Origin: Panicum virgatum
Taxonomy: Eukaryota; Streptophyta; Magnoliopsida; Poales; Poaceae
Length of the DNA stretch: 64,000 nucleotides
NCBI RefSeq assembly: GCF_016808335.1
Contig: NC_053145.1
Location: 27,291,120-27,355,119, forward strand
Reading direction: 5' to 3'
In this document: piece after piece, positions 9,118-21,616 of the stretch
Layout of the letters: each line of letters begins with the position of its first letter
Numbering within the stretch: position 1 is the stretch's first letter
The notes under the pieces: generated by a model
What the model was told of the DNA's origin: nothing
What the model saw: only the letters and a program-made list of their open reading frames with translations
The model's database searches: none
Position numbers and translations under genes: made by a program

Positions 9118-12100
9118 GTGAACCACGTGACGGCCGAGTCAGCGGTCGAGGCTCCCAACGTGGTTATTGGTACGTTCATGGTTAATTCATATCCAGCTAT
9201 AGTGCTTTTCGATACTGGTGCTACGCATTCCTTCGTTACTCAGTCTTTTGTTGAGCATCATGGTATTCATACTAGCACATTAAAGAGGTACCTGTTAGTA
9301 TCTTCACCGGGAGGACAGTTTAGGTCTCACACTTACTGCTCGAGAGTCAGTGTTTCCTTGAGGGGAGTAGAGTTCTGTACTGATCTGATGGTGCTAGACA
9401 CTAAGGGCATTGATGTCATTCTGGGAATGGAGACTCTAGCCAAATGGGGAGTCCGGATAGATTGTGCTCAGAGGACAGTCTTGCTATCAGCTTCCAGTGG
9501 CCAAGAGGTTGTTATCAGTGCAGTAGAGCCTTCTGAATTTCTTCATCAGATGGAGGCTAGACCCACGGACGGTATTCGCATGGTGTCTGAATTCCCGGAT
9601 GTCTTTCCGGATGATCTGCCAGGTATGCCGCCTGAACGCGCCATTGAGTTTTGTATTGATCTCTTGCCTGGCACAGCTTCTATTGCAAAGCGGCCCTACC
9701 GTATGGCACCTATAGAGCATGAAGAAGTCAAGAAGATTATTGATGAGTTGCTAGCCAAGGGCTATATCCGTCGCAGCTTCTCTCCTTGGGCTTTTCCATT
9801 GTTGCTGGTAGATAAGAAGGATGGCTCGAAGAGAATGTGTGTTGAATATCGGGAGCTGAATGCAGTCACTATCAAGAACAAGCATCCACTGCCCCGTATT
9901 GAGGATCTCTTCGATCTGCTTCGAGGTGCTCGTATATTCTCGAAGATTGATCTTCGTTCGGGTTATTTTCAGCTGAGGATCCGTCCTGGGGATATTCCGA
10001 AGACGGCATTCACCTGCAAGTACGGGCTATATGAGTATACAGTCATGTCCTTTGGCTTGACTAATGCCCCGGCTTTCTTCATGCACTTGATGAACATGGT
10101 TTTCATGGACTATCTGGATGTCTTTGTGGTGATCTTCATTGATGATATTCTGATTTTCTCCAAGACAGAATAAGAGCATGAGGAGCATCTGAGACTCGTA
10201 TTGCAGAGACTGAGAGAGCATCAGTTGTATGCCAAGTTCAGTAAGTGCGAGTTCTGGATTGATGAGGTTCCATTCCTCGGCCTTGTTATCTCTCAGGGAG
10301 GCATTGCTGTTGATCCGAGCAAGGTGAAGGATGTGCTCGAGTGGGAGACACCGCAGACAGTAAAGGAAGTCAGGTCTTTCTTGGGCTTAGCTGGATATTA
10401 TCGGAGGTTCATTGAGAATTTCTCCAAGATCGCGAAGCCTTTGACTTCTTTGCTAGAGAAAAATGTGACTTTCGTGTGGACTAATGAGCGTCAGAGGGCC
10501 TTTGATGAGCTGAAGAAAAGGTTCACTACGGCGCCAGTCCTGACTCTGCCAGACCAGACGAAGAGGTTCACGGTATATTGTGATGCTTCGAAGGATGGTC
10601 TTGGGTGTGTTCTGATGCAGGAGGGCAGAGTGATTGCTTATGCTTCATGGCAGTTACGTCGGCATGAGCTGAATTATCCCACTCATGATCTTGAGTTAGC
10701 CGCAGTTGTGCATGCTCTGAAGATTTGGAGGCATTACTTGTATGGGCAGCGGTGTGATATCTACACTGATCACAAGAGCCTTAAGTATATTTTCACGCAG
10801 AATGAGCTGAACATGCGGCAGTTAAGATGGCTAGAGTTGGTCAAGGATTATGATCTGGAGATTCACTATCATCCGGGCAAGGCCAATGTTGTAACTGATG
10901 CTTTGAGTAGAAGAAGTTATGTCAACATGGCCGTGGCTTTCCAGATGCCTCCAGAGTTATGCGAGGAGTTCGAGCAGTTGAGTCTGGGCTTCTTGCATCA
11001 TACTTCCAGTGCAGCGTTTGAGGCAGTACCGACTCTAGAGTTAGAGATCAGGCAGCATCAGAAAGATGATGAGAAGCTGCAGGAGATTCGTGAGTTGCTC
11101 AAGAACGGCAAGGCTCCTCATTTCAGAGAGGATGATCAGGGTACCTTGTGGTACAAGAACCGGATCTGTGTGCCAGATGTGAATGAACTCCGGAAGTTGA
11201 TTCTGAGTGAGGCCCATGATACAGCTTACTCTATTCATCCGGGCAGCACGAAGATGTATTATGATCTGAAGGAACGTTTCTGGTGGTATGGGATGAAGCG
11301 TTCAGTGGCAGAGTACGTGGCTATTTGTGACACCTGTCAGCGTGTCAAGGCTGAGCATCAGAGGCCAGCAGGTCTGTTACAGCCTTTGAAGATTCCAGAG
11401 TGGAAATGGGAGGAAATCACTATGGACTTCATTGTTGGATTGCCTCGTACTCAGAAAGGGTACAACTCCATTTGGGTAGTAGTGGATCGTCTGACGAAGG
11501 TTGCTCACTTCATTCCAGTGAACACTACTTACTCCGGTGCTAGACTTGCAGAGTTGTACATCTCTCGGATTGTCTGCTTGCATGGTGTGCCCAAGAAGAT
11601 CATATCTGACAGAGGGTCTCAGTTCACTTCTCGGTTCTGGGAGCGGCTCCATGATTCGTTGGATACGATGCTGCGTTTCAGTACGGCTTATCACCCTCAG
11701 ACAGATGGGCAGACAGAGAGAACCAACCAAGTGTTGGAGGATATGCTGAGAGCTTGTGCCATTCAGTACGGTACTAGTTGGGATAAGTGCCTGTCTTATG
11801 CTGAGTTTTCATACAACAACAGCTACCAGGCCAGTCTGAAGAAGTCCCCCTTCGAGGCATTGTATGGCAGAAAGTGCAGGACTCCTCTCTATTGGGATTA
11901 GATTGGTGAGAAGCAGCTCTTTAGCCCTGAGATCATAGATGATGCAGAGCAGATGGTTCAGGCTGTGCGAGAAAATCTGAGGATTGCACAGAGCAGACAG
12001 AAGAGCTATGCTGATGGCAAACGGAGAGATCTGACTTTCAGTGTCGGTGATTATGTGTATCTGAAAGTGTCCCCGATGAGAGGAATCCGCAGGTTTAATG

Positions 12101-12498
12101 TCAAGGGGAAGTTAGCACCTCGGTATGTGGGGCCATTCAAGGTGCTAGAGCGGAAAGGCGAAGTCGCTTATCGCCTGGAGTTACCTCTCAGCCTCTCGGG
12201 AGTTCATGATGTCTTCCATATATCTCAGCTGAAGAGGTGTTTGCGAGTACCCGAGGAGCAGGCACCACTGGATGGAGTAGATGTGTAGGAAGATCTGACT
12301 TATACTGAGCATCCGGTGAAAATTCTGGAGACATCAGAAAGGGTTACTCGGAACAAGCATATCAAGATGTGCAGAGTTCAGTGGAGTCACCACAGTGAAG
12401 CTGAGGCTACATGGGAGCGAGAAGATGAGCTAAAGAAGACATATCCAGATCTCTTTGCTAGCCAGCCCAGCTTAATCTCGGGGACGAGATTTCTTTAA
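9118..12498 (+). pseudogene. pol: Element C pol: protease, RT, RNase H, integrase, chromodomain
   Basis: This continues frame 1 from gag. Protease has the FDTGATHSF active site at about 9208. Reverse transcriptase has SKIDLRSGY and the catalytic FIDD pair (DD at 10141-10146). RNase H has [16 protein letters not shown] and DALSRR. Integrase has an HHCC zinc region ending CDTCQRV, then [15 protein letters not shown] and QTERTNQ supplying the D, D and E residues. A C-terminal chromodomain-like segment (about 12316-12471) ends WEREDELKKTYPDLF; in chromoviruses this module directs insertion into heterochromatin. Stops at 10171 (TAA), 11899 (TAG) and 12286 (TAG) break it. The catalytic residues I checked are intact, so inactivation is by nonsense only. 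Confidence 0.93.
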
Positions 12499-12510
12499 GG
12501 GGGTAGGGTC
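12497..12510 (+). other. Polypurine tract of element C
   Basis: AAGGGGGTAGGG lies just before the 3' LTR, at the usual position for plus-strand DNA priming. Confidence 0.85.
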
Positions 12511-15500
12511 TGTAACACCCTAGTTTAAATTCCAGCATTTAATAATAAATTTAATTGGTTTATTTAATTTTCTAGGATTTATTTTGCATAGTCTGGCATT
12601 TAATCTAATTTTTGGTTTCACAAGTAATTAAAATTTGTCTAAGTTTAAAAATTTGTTGTTGCATTCATGCTGGTGCATTTGTTTTATTTGTTTGAGTGTT
12701 AGAGTTGAATTCAAATTCAATTTTGAATTCAAATAGATTTGGTTGAGTTAGTTTGAATAGGAAAAGAAATAGAAAAGAGGAAGGAAAATAGAAAACCTAA
12801 CCCGGACCCAAACCCACCTCAGCCCAGAAGGGAAAGGAAGAAAACCCGGCCCAAGAAAACCCGGAAGCCCAGTCCAACCCTCTCCCGCGGCCCAACCCGC
12901 ACGCCCCACACCCCAGACCCAGCTCGCACCGGTCTGCTCCCGCAGCGCCCACTCTCGCGCGTCGCCCTCCACTCCGCCTGGCCCACCTGCCAGCGCTGGG
13001 CCCACTCGTCAGCCAGCCCTGCGCTCGCCCGCGTCCCCGTCTCCGCCGCTGACTAGTCTGGCCCACCTGGCAGCTTCGTCTCCCCCGTGCAACTGCCCAC
13101 CCGCGATCCTCGGCGAAGTCCACGCTGTGATTCCCCGCCCGGGCGCGCACGCCAAGGGTGCTCCGCCGCCCTATAAATACCGCCCGCGGACCCCCCAGCA
13201 CCCTCACCCCCAAGCCCAAGGCCGCCACAAACCCTAGCCGCCGCACCAGTACAGCCCCGCCGCGCGGAGCCCCTGCGCCGCCGCGTCCACGTTGCTCCGC
13301 CGCACCGGAGTCCCAGCTAGGCCGCGCAGCAGCCTCGCCACGACCCCAGCAGCACCACGGAGGCCGCCATCCCCGACCCCGAACCTCGCCTGTCTCGGAT
13401 TTCCACCCGAGCGCCGCCACGGTGAGTTGGCTCCTCACCGAATTTCCTCGCCGCCGGCCCAGCTCCGGCCATCCTGACCCCCTAGTTCGCTTCGCAGCGC
13501 CACCACTCGTCGATCCGTGCGGCCCAGGAGCCCGGAGGAGCCCAGCACCGCCCGGACCGCGAGTACCGCCCCACCGTCGCCGCACGACCACGCCGGCGTC
13601 CACCCTGCACAGCCGCTCCGGCCACCACGAACCTCTAGTGAGTGTCAGCACCTTCTCCCGCACTTTTTGCGCTCGGTTCGGTATGCTGTAGGCCCTAGAA
13701 AAACCGGGACGGCTTGCTCCGGCGAGACCTCACCGCGCCGAGCCGCCTCCACCGTCGAGCTCCACGCTCCAGTCATCCCCGTGCCCAGATTTTGCCACCA
13801 GTGGCTTACGCATACAGCGTAGGTGCCTCCCGACCCAGCCCCCGTTCGAATCCGCCCCGGGAAGACCGAGTTCGGTCTTCTCCGGTCGTGCGCCGCCGCG
13901 GGAGCGCGCCACCGGCGAGTCCCGCCGCCGCCCGCTCGCCCTTTCAACCTGGGCCGTCAGATCCGAAATCGAGGCACGGGATTAGATCACGGCCATGTCT
14001 GTTCTGAGCCGCCGGATCTCGATCCAACGGATCAGATCCGCGCGTACCCCTTCGCCTGGCCATTTTGTTAAAGAGACCCTGCTCTTTTTAGAATTCAACC
14101 CGCGGTCCACCTGAGTTCAAAAATAATTAGATTTAAGTCCTGGTTTTAACGCGTAGCCCCCTGAATTTCTTTAAAATAGTACCTGCAGTCCAGGCTTGAA
14201 GTTTTTGCGAGTTAGACCCTGAAACTTTAGTTTATTTACGTTTTAGTCCCTGGTTTTAGCAGAAAAGTCCCTGGAACCCTTTTTTTATTACAAATAAGCC
14301 CCTGAACCTTGTTTTTAGCCTAGATTATGCGTTTTAGCTCCGTTTTAGGCGTTCTTTATATCCACACAATCGTTGTAATGCGTAGAATAGTTTTAGACTA
14401 GTTTAGTGTGCTGTTTTTATGTATTGATGTACTGTTTCTTAGTTTTTATTAGTGTTTGCTTGTATGCTTATTACTGTGCATTGTTTTGGCCATGTGTTCG
14501 TGAGTAGACGTTGATCCATCTGAGGAGCCCCAGTACCAGTACCCGGAGCATCCGTCTTCCGAGCACTTTGAGCAGCAGCAGGAGCAGTACGAGGAAGGCA
14601 AGTATAACATGAACAACCTATCATCTTTAAATACAATTTCATACTGCATTTAATACTGTATGCCTATATGGATTTCCTAGCCACATTTATCCTTTATATA
14701 TTACCTTGGGTTGCATTTTAGTTAGTTGTGCTAGGTGCCGCGCTATAACACACTCTAGTCCTTTTTAATTAATTTGATTAATGGTTTACTTGAACTTAAT
14801 TCTGAGAGTGGCCCTCTGTGTGGCTTGAGTGGCTCATGTCTCGTTAAAAGATGGTTTTTTTTGTAGAAACATGGTTTAGGGGGCCAGCACGGTGCTCAGT
14901 GCTTGGTTGGCCACTCTCCATAAGGACCGGTTCATAGAGCGACAACCTGGGACAACAGCGCTACCACAAGGCTAGAATGGGATAGACTTGGCTTACTAAT
15001 TAGGTCTTTTTGGTTTGGAGTAACTTACCTGCGGGGCAAGAGTAGTAAGCTTCAATGGTCCCTGCTCCTCCGGCTGGTCTGTGCTTGGTTTGCGTACCTG
15101 TGCTTGTACCCCCGTGAGGTGGGCCCCATCGTCGCTGACCTAACTCTCGCGGTTACGCCTTACCAACGAGATTCTTTGTAACGGCCTCGTAGTTTGTCGC
15201 TAGTCATCTCACCTAAGGAAGTGTGATGAACCTCTAGCGCAGCTCACGACTTGTGGCTAAAGATGTGCAACCTCTGCAGAGTGTAAAACTGGTATACTAG
15301 CCGTGCTCACGGTCATGAGCGGCCCAGATCCTCCTTTTGATTAGTGGGGTTGTCTCCTTCCGACGAGGGAGGTGCCTCTCGGGGTTACCTTGGTGGCTTG
15401 GTCTTGGTTTGGTTCTCAGTAGTAACATGATTAATTCTGATTAATTACTATGTAACTGGGTTAAAGGTAATTTATCAACTCATAGTAATTAGCTTTAGTA

Positions 15501-15958
15501 AAATTTTGCCAAGACTTAAAAGCCAATGCAGTCAGTCAGCCAACCTTACAGCCTCATAGTTTGTGTTATACTTGTTGAGTACAAGTTGTGTACTCACTCT
15601 TGCCTCTTCTCTACTTTTTCCTCTTGGCTACGCTACTGCTGCTCAGTTCCTGCCGACACGAGGGAGTTCGTCCAACGCTACCAGGACTACGAGGACTTCT
15701 AGGTGTTCGTCTCCCAGTCGACGTCCCTGTGGCGCCCTGCTCAGCTTCGGAGAGCTTTTACCGTATTTGTACTCCGCTTCCGCTGTATCAGACATTTTGT
15801 CATTAACGTAATAAATAACATTCGTATTTCGTTTCATTATGTCTTTTTATGTGATATGTGCTATGATATACTGTTCATTCTGTTGTATATACGTGTGACT
15901 TGATCCTGGCACGTATATGATTGCTCGGTTTATGTTCTTTTATAAACCGGGTGTTACA
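12511..15958 (+). repeat. 3' LTR of element C
   Basis: It is collinear with the 5' LTR, 3448 bp against 3447, with the same TGTAACACCC/GGGTGTTACA ends. Differences are single substitutions. The GC-rich promoter block, the TATA box (13172-13179) and both exon-like blocks (14508-14597, 15647-15702) are retained. Confidence 0.96.
14508..15702 (+). other. Candidate split mini-gene exons in the 3' LTR of C
   Basis: Blocks 14508-14597 and 15647-15702 correspond to 5993-6082 and 7131-7186. Lengths, splice signals and phase are unchanged. Between the two LTRs the first block differs by two non-synonymous changes and the second by one synonymous change. Because U3 and R of the 3' LTR template the next copy, this version would be inherited. 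Confidence 0.4.
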
Positions 15959-15963
15959 TGACA
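15959..15963. repeat. Target-site duplication TGACA, right copy (element C)
   Basis: Matches 3991-3995 exactly and marks the return to element B gag. Confidence 0.95.
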
Positions 15964-16552
15964 TGATGTAGCGCTGGGCAACGAAGAGGAGCAAGAACAC
16001 AACTGCTTCCCACGTCGTAACAACGACAACAATGGGAAGCGTCACAATGACCGTGGAGGCCCCAACAACCAGCGGGATCCCGCGCGTAAGCGCAAACCTG
16101 ACGATACTGTTGGTATCATGGATCGCACCCTGCGTGGTAAGAAGAATGATAAACCACATGATCAGTTCGACAAGTTCCTTCACAACAAAAGATGCCCAAT
16201 CCACCCCAAGAGCAACCACTCGATGTGGGAGTGCACGATCCTGCGCAAATCCTTCCAGTCGGCACCTCCAGATGCTCCTAAGAAAAAGCAGAACAAGGAA
16301 GATGAAGACGACAAGAAAGACCCCGACGGGTTCCAACAGCCACAAAACATTGTCAACGTCATATTTGGAGAAGATCACAGCTTCTCCAAGCGAGCCCAGA
16401 AGCTTTTACTCAAAGAAAATCTTTTAGTTGAGCCAGCAATTCAAAGGTCACTAAAATACAATGAGGTCCCCATCACCTTCTCCAGGGAGGACCAATGGAC
16501 CAGCTTCTCTGAACCCGGAAAGTTCTTGCTAGTACTCGACCCTATTGTCTAA
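15964..16552 (+). pseudogene. gag: Element B gag C-terminus with zinc-knuckle-like motif
   Basis: After the C insertion, gag of B resumes with an in-frame TAG and a frameshift within the first 25 bases. It then stays open in frame 2. The protein is basic and Asn/Arg-rich (PRRNNDNNGKRHNDRGG), followed by CPIHPKSNHSMWEC, a CCHC-like zinc-binding knuckle usual in Tat gag, and an acidic/Lys-rich linker (KEDEDDKKDPDG) leading to the protease. It ends at a TAA (16550), after which the same frame continues as protease. Confidence 0.8.
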
Positions 16553-18750
16553 GGATCTAAGCTCACTCGAGTACTCATTGATGGTGGCAGCGGGCTCAAC
16601 TTGATCTTCGCGAGTACTTTGGCTAAGATGGGTCTCAACTATATGAGCCTACTCACTCCAAGCAAAGCCCCATTCTACGACATTGTTCTTGGAAATTCTT
16701 CTACACCAATTGTCTCGGTCATCCTTCTAGTCACATTCGATACAGAACAAAACTTCCAGATGGAGTACATCAAGTTCGAAGTAGCCGACTTTGAATCTTC
16801 TTATCATGCTATTTTGGGAAGACCTGCGCTCGCCAAATTCATGGCAGTGCCACATTATGTATACCTGCTCCTCAAGATGCCAGGCAATACAGGAGTACTT
16901 TCCCTCCATGGAGACCTCCTCAAGTCCTTCGAGTGCGACAAGGAAGCGATAGATCATGCTGCCACAATCCGAGTTCCTAGCTCCATTAGTGAAATACTTG
17001 CTGCTGCTAAGGAACTCTCACTCAAGGAGTCAATGCCATCCAAGAAGCCGAGCCAGTCGTCGGTTAAGCCAACTGGAGATGTGGGCACCAAGACTATTCA
17101 GCTACAAGAAGGGGATGACTCCAAAACTGCCGTCATCGGAGCAGATTTGGGCGACAAATAGGAACTCGAGCTCGTCAACTTCCTTAGGGTCAACCGAGAC
17201 ATATTCGCGTTGAAGCCAGTAGATATGTCCAAAGCTACACCAAAGAAGCAACGGTTACGATGTTTCTCTCTGGACAAGCGAGAAGCCATCAAGAAAGAAC
17301 TAGCGAAACTACTCGCAGCAGGTTTCATCAAAGAAGTATACCATCCCGAAAGGTTGGCCAACCCTGTACTCGTCTAGAAGAAGAACAACAACGAGTGGAG
17401 GATGTGCGTCGACTACAAAGATCTAAACAAGCATTGCCCAAAGGATCCCTTCGGACTACCCCTCATAGATCAAGTAATCGACTCCATAGTAGGATGTGTC
17501 ATGTTATCCTTCCTTGACTGCTACTCGGGGTATCATCAGATTGCCCTGAAAGAAGAAGACCAAATAAAGACGGTATTTATCACCCCTTATGGGGCGTACG
17601 CCTACAAAACCATGTCCTTCGGGTTGAAGAACGCTGGTTCCACATACCAGTGTGCCATACAGCTGTGCTTTGCCGACCAGCTACATCGCAATGTTGAAGC
17701 TTATGTTGACGATGTTGTCGTCAAAACCAAGACCCAGGATCAATTCATTACTGACCTAGAAGAGACCTTCAGCAGCCTCCGAAAATTTCGTTGGAAACAC
17801 AACCCAACTAAGTGTTTCTTCGGCGTACCCTCTGGAAAACTACTTGGATTCATCGTCAGCAACTGAGGAATCGAGGCCAATCCAGAGAAGATTAACGCCA
17901 TCATGGCTATGGATACCCTAGCTAGCATCAAAGACGTCTAGAAGCTTACAAGCTGCATGGCAGCCTTGAACCGGTTCTTGTCCAAGCTTGGTGAACGGGG
18001 CCTACCCTTCTTCAAGCTTCTAAAGTGACAAGACAAATTCGAGTGGACTACAGAAGCCGCGGAAGCACTCGAGAACCTCAAGCATCATCTCTAGTCACCA
18101 CCAATTCTTACAGCTCCACTACCAGACGAGGAACTACTTCTCTACATTGCTGCGACTACTCACGTAGTCAGTACGGCGATAGTAGTCGAACGCCCGGAGG
18201 AAGGCCATGCTTACAGCGTCCAGAGACTAGTCTACTTCATCAGCGAAGTACTCTCTGAATCAAAGGTTAGATATCCATCAATCCAGAAAGTTTTATATGG
18301 AATTCTAATCACCTCCAGGAAGCTTCGATACTATTTCGATGAGTACAAGATCTCCGTGATAACTGACTTCCCATTGGCGGATATACTCCACAATCGGGAT
18401 GCCACTGGATGAATCTCAAAGTGGGCAGTCAAACTGGGAGCCTTGGAAATCAACTTCAAGCCAAGAATAGCAATCATGTCACAAGCACTAGTCAACTTCT
18501 TAGTTGAATGGCGAGAAAATCAAATCCCAGCACCTCACATCGTCCCTGAGCATTGGGTAATGTACTTCGATGGCTCACTCAAGCTCGATGGAGGCGGCGC
18601 GGGAGTTCTATTCGTATACCCCAAAGGAGAATAGTTAAAGTATGTGTTCCAAATCTTGTTCAAAGTCTCCAACAATGAAGTAGAATATGAGGCACTGTTA
18701 CACGGGCTTTGCCTAGCAGTTTCTCTCGGCATCAAGCGACTACTATGGCA
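16553..18750 (+). pseudogene. pol: Element B pol: protease, RT, RNase H, start of second RNase H
   Basis: All pieces lie in frame 2, the frame of the preceding gag. Protease has LIDGGSGLNLIF at about 16575. Reverse transcriptase has MCVDYKDLNKHCPKDPF, FLDCYSGYHQIAL and the catalytic YVDD at about 17704. A retroviral-type RNase H follows (about 18000-18420). Then comes the beginning of the extra archaeal-type RNase H (MYFDGSLKLDGGGAGV, NNEVEYEALLHG), which is diagnostic of Tat elements. Stops at 17159, 17375, 17864, 17938, 18027, 18093, 18409 and 18632 break the frame; most fit C-to-T changes of Gln or Arg codons. Coding ends at about 18750, inside the second RNase H, directly against the tandem array. 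Integrase is deleted. Confidence 0.88.
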
Positions 18751-19215
18751 AGTTTGTCCATCTTGGGTAACTCGACGGAGTTCATCCTAACATGTCAACT
18801 ATAAGGAACTCCAACCATGCTTTAAAGGAAAAACTACTCACTTGCTCGAGTATGTTATGGATACTACTAAAATTTGTCCTTCTGGGGTAACCCGACGGGG
18901 TTCATCCTAACCGGTGAATCTTAGTAGTTACTCCAGTCTACAAGTTAGACACCCTATTCATCAGCTCGAATAGGTATTGGATATTTCTAAGATGGTTTCG
19001 TCTTGGATAACTCGACGGGGTTCATCCTAACAGATCTATCTTAAAAATTACTCCAGTCCTTGGTCAGGACACCCTACTCGCTTGCTCCAGTAGTTTATGG
19101 ATATCTTTACAGTTTTTTCTATCTGGGTAATCCGATGGGATTCATTCTAATTGATCAACTATAGAGATTACTCCATGCAAACATTCTACTCGACTGATCG
19201 AGTAGTTTGTACTTA
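18750..19215 (+). repeat. About 120-bp tandem array, four copies (element B)
   Basis: The core GGGTAACCCGACGGGGTTCA recurs with centres near 18775, 18895, 19015 and 19135. It is the reverse complement of the array at 1-930, which is the same element orientation, and shows that A and B share it. The first unit begins inside the truncated RNase H, so the deletion end point lies at the array. Confidence 0.9.
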
Positions 19216-19320
19216 TCCTACAGTATCAGATCATACTTCCGAAGATACACCAGTAGGATAAAAGCAATATATATATACAATGACAAGATCTTACAAAAGA
19301 TGATAGGAACTGTTACAGGC

Positions 19321-21616
19321 AGATCATTCTGCCAAGTTTTTCAAAATCTCCTCAGCAATTACCTCCGACTCTTTACAATAGGCCTGGAATTTCTCATCGG
19401 AACAATCAGGATCTATTCCTTTAGTTATGGGAGCTAAATTATACTGAGGCAAGTAAGACTTGACAACTCCAATCATATGGGTCAGATAATTCTTGGAGGT
19501 GGCCATCATGACGTCGAAGAATTTCTTGGGAGCCTCTAGATGCTCTACTAAAGATTTACTACTCGACGACCCCTCTTCAGATTCTACCATATCCACAATA
19601 ACCTGAGCTGCTGCTACTAGTCGATTATGGTCACTTGGAGAGCCAGATGGAAGGATATCTTAATGATTATTCAAAGCATTGATGAAGCAATATCAAGATA
19701 AGGGACAAAATACTTACAGGCTTGAGTAGTCTTTAGTTGTTCCTGAAGCATGGCCTTCTCTTCCTCAAGGCCCTTGATCTGCCGTTTCATCTCACAAAGC
19801 TCTAGATGATGCTTTCGGTTCGCTTCGTAAAGCTTATTCCGTGCAGCAAGAAATTCATGTAGGCATTTGGTAATTAATGCATTTTTCTGCTCCAAGGTCT
19901 TTCGATTGTCAATAGTTTTATACAAATCATGCGATTTCAAGAATGATCGATTGGCAACTTCCTATAAAATACAAAGTAAGATTGATCAGATGACACCAAC
20001 TACTCGACATGTGCAAGCAGCAGCAGAAGAAGGTTTACCTTGGTATATTTAAAGCACCAGTGCATGGAATCTGCGAGTTTCTTTACATTATCTACAGACA
20101 GCAGTGGATCATTAAAGAGTTCCTTTCCCAACTCCTCCTGGGTAGATTGTGGCATGGACTGAAAAGGTACTACTCGAACGGTAGGATCTTTCAATCCTTC
20201 AGCTCCACTACTGCCAAGTCCATCAGCATTTGAGGTACCTTCAATAGCCATAGAAGTATGCTTGGGTGCTTCAGCATTTGGCTCATTTGATGTCCCAGGC
20301 TTGTCTGCATTTGGCAATCTAGAAGTTGAGTTCTCGATCAACCCAATTACTGGTGACTCGGGGGCTGATCGAGTAGTTGTTTCTGAACCACTCTGCACCC
20401 AGTTACGGAAATCCTAGATTTGATCCTTTTCATGCGCTGGGAGATATTGGATCCTAGCCAAGCAAGATCTAAAATAAGCAAGCTGAGGCAAACAGGATCT
20501 AATCATAGAATGTCATATTCTTACTGTCCACTATCAAGATGGTGTATTTTTCTCTGCAACATAGCTCCAGGAGCTGCCTTCTACTTCCTGCTATCATCAG
20601 AAGGTGCAGCATCTTTTGAAGATGGAGGCATGCAATACCATGTCTTGTAATTTTTCTACACAAGGAGGCAAGGATATGTTAGAAGTTCAGAGACCTTATC
20701 TACAAGTACTCGGTAGTGTTCCTCAATACTTACCCAGGTATTTTCGGGAGGGTTGGCTGCAGAAAAGAGCGCTAGTAGTTTCAGAGACTTGTTGAAGTTA
20801 TCCAGTACTTTACAACATCTCTTGACTGCTTCAGAATAAGCCATTGGTTCTGGCGACAGTCTGGTGGGATCCTTTGTACCTTCATATCGGAAGGCAGGAT
20901 GTTTCCGATGCTGGAGAGGTTGGATCTGATGAGTCACAAAGGAGAAAACCACATGATCACCAGTGACTCCTTTGTTTTTGAAATTGGCAATGGCGCGAAG
21001 GATGCACTCGACTTGTTTTCCACCGGATCCTGCACTTGACCAGTTTGCTTGGACTTGGGGGGGCGCCTGCAACTCTTTCTGGAAGTGGAGATTCAAAGTT
21101 CCCGACATGAAACCAGAATCTTTTCCATTCAACTCCTTTACCCACTGGGTCATAAGCTAAGTACTCGTCCCGGGTCTCAGGACGAAGCACTAGTTCACAT
21201 CCGCCGACGACAGTGGGTTTAGTGGCATTTGGAATGGGTACAAGGATGAAGAAGTGTGGGAAAAGATGGAAATGGGGAAGAATCCCAAGGAATGCTTCAT
21301 AGAAATGAGTAAATGCATCCCAAGGATGATGCAATTGGATTCCCCAAAATTGCATAAGAGCATGGAAGAATTCAGAAACAGGAACGACAAGGACACGTTC
21401 CACGAAATCACGGAATATAACGGTTTCAAGGGTACCTTTGAAGGGATATTCTTCTCCTTCGCCTGTGCGCCATTGGATCATAGCTTGACTTTGGAGAAGA
21501 CCCATATTCTCTAATTCTTATACAGCCACTTGGGACATTTTGCTTTTGCACCAGCCCGTTGAAAGATTTGCAACTACTTCATCTTCAACCTAGGACTTGT
21601 CCTTCTTGGGAGCCAT
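19321..21616 (-). pseudogene. Element B antisense gene relic: gypsy-type transposase-like (PF04195-like) N-terminus, coiled-coil C-terminus
   Basis: On the minus strand a frame starts at an ATG at 21616 and soon meets two stops. From about 21505 it encodes FFHALMQFWGIQLHHPWDA and FYEAFLGILPHFHLF, which match my memory of the 'putative gypsy type transposon' family (PF04195). A frameshift at a run of C residues (about 21060) is followed by RIQPLQ-type and DPTR-type motifs. Further pieces separated by intron-like gaps give a Ser/acidic linker (20398-20000), a coiled coil (19940-19671, KRQIKGLEEEKAMLQEQLK) and a helical end (19596-19324). Antisense genes beyond pol are known in several Tat-lineage elements. 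The copy is dead, and exon limits are not resolved. Confidence 0.65.

Larger units (their letters stand above)
3996..15958 (+). mobile_element. Element C: complete chromodomain Gypsy (Tekay/Del-like), 11,963 bp
   Basis: It has two LTRs (3996-7442 and 12511-15958, 3447 and 3448 bp), a TGGTATCAGAGC primer-binding site, a single-frame gag-protease-RT-RNase H-integrase-chromodomain region, a purine tract and a perfect TGACA target duplication. The order and the C-terminal chromodomain place it among chromoviruses, closest in feel to Tekay/Del. In about 740 bp of LTR sampled by eye I count about 13 differences, roughly 1.5-2%, so insertion is fairly recent. Six in-frame stops disable the polyprotein. 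It interrupts gag of element B. Confidence 0.96.
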
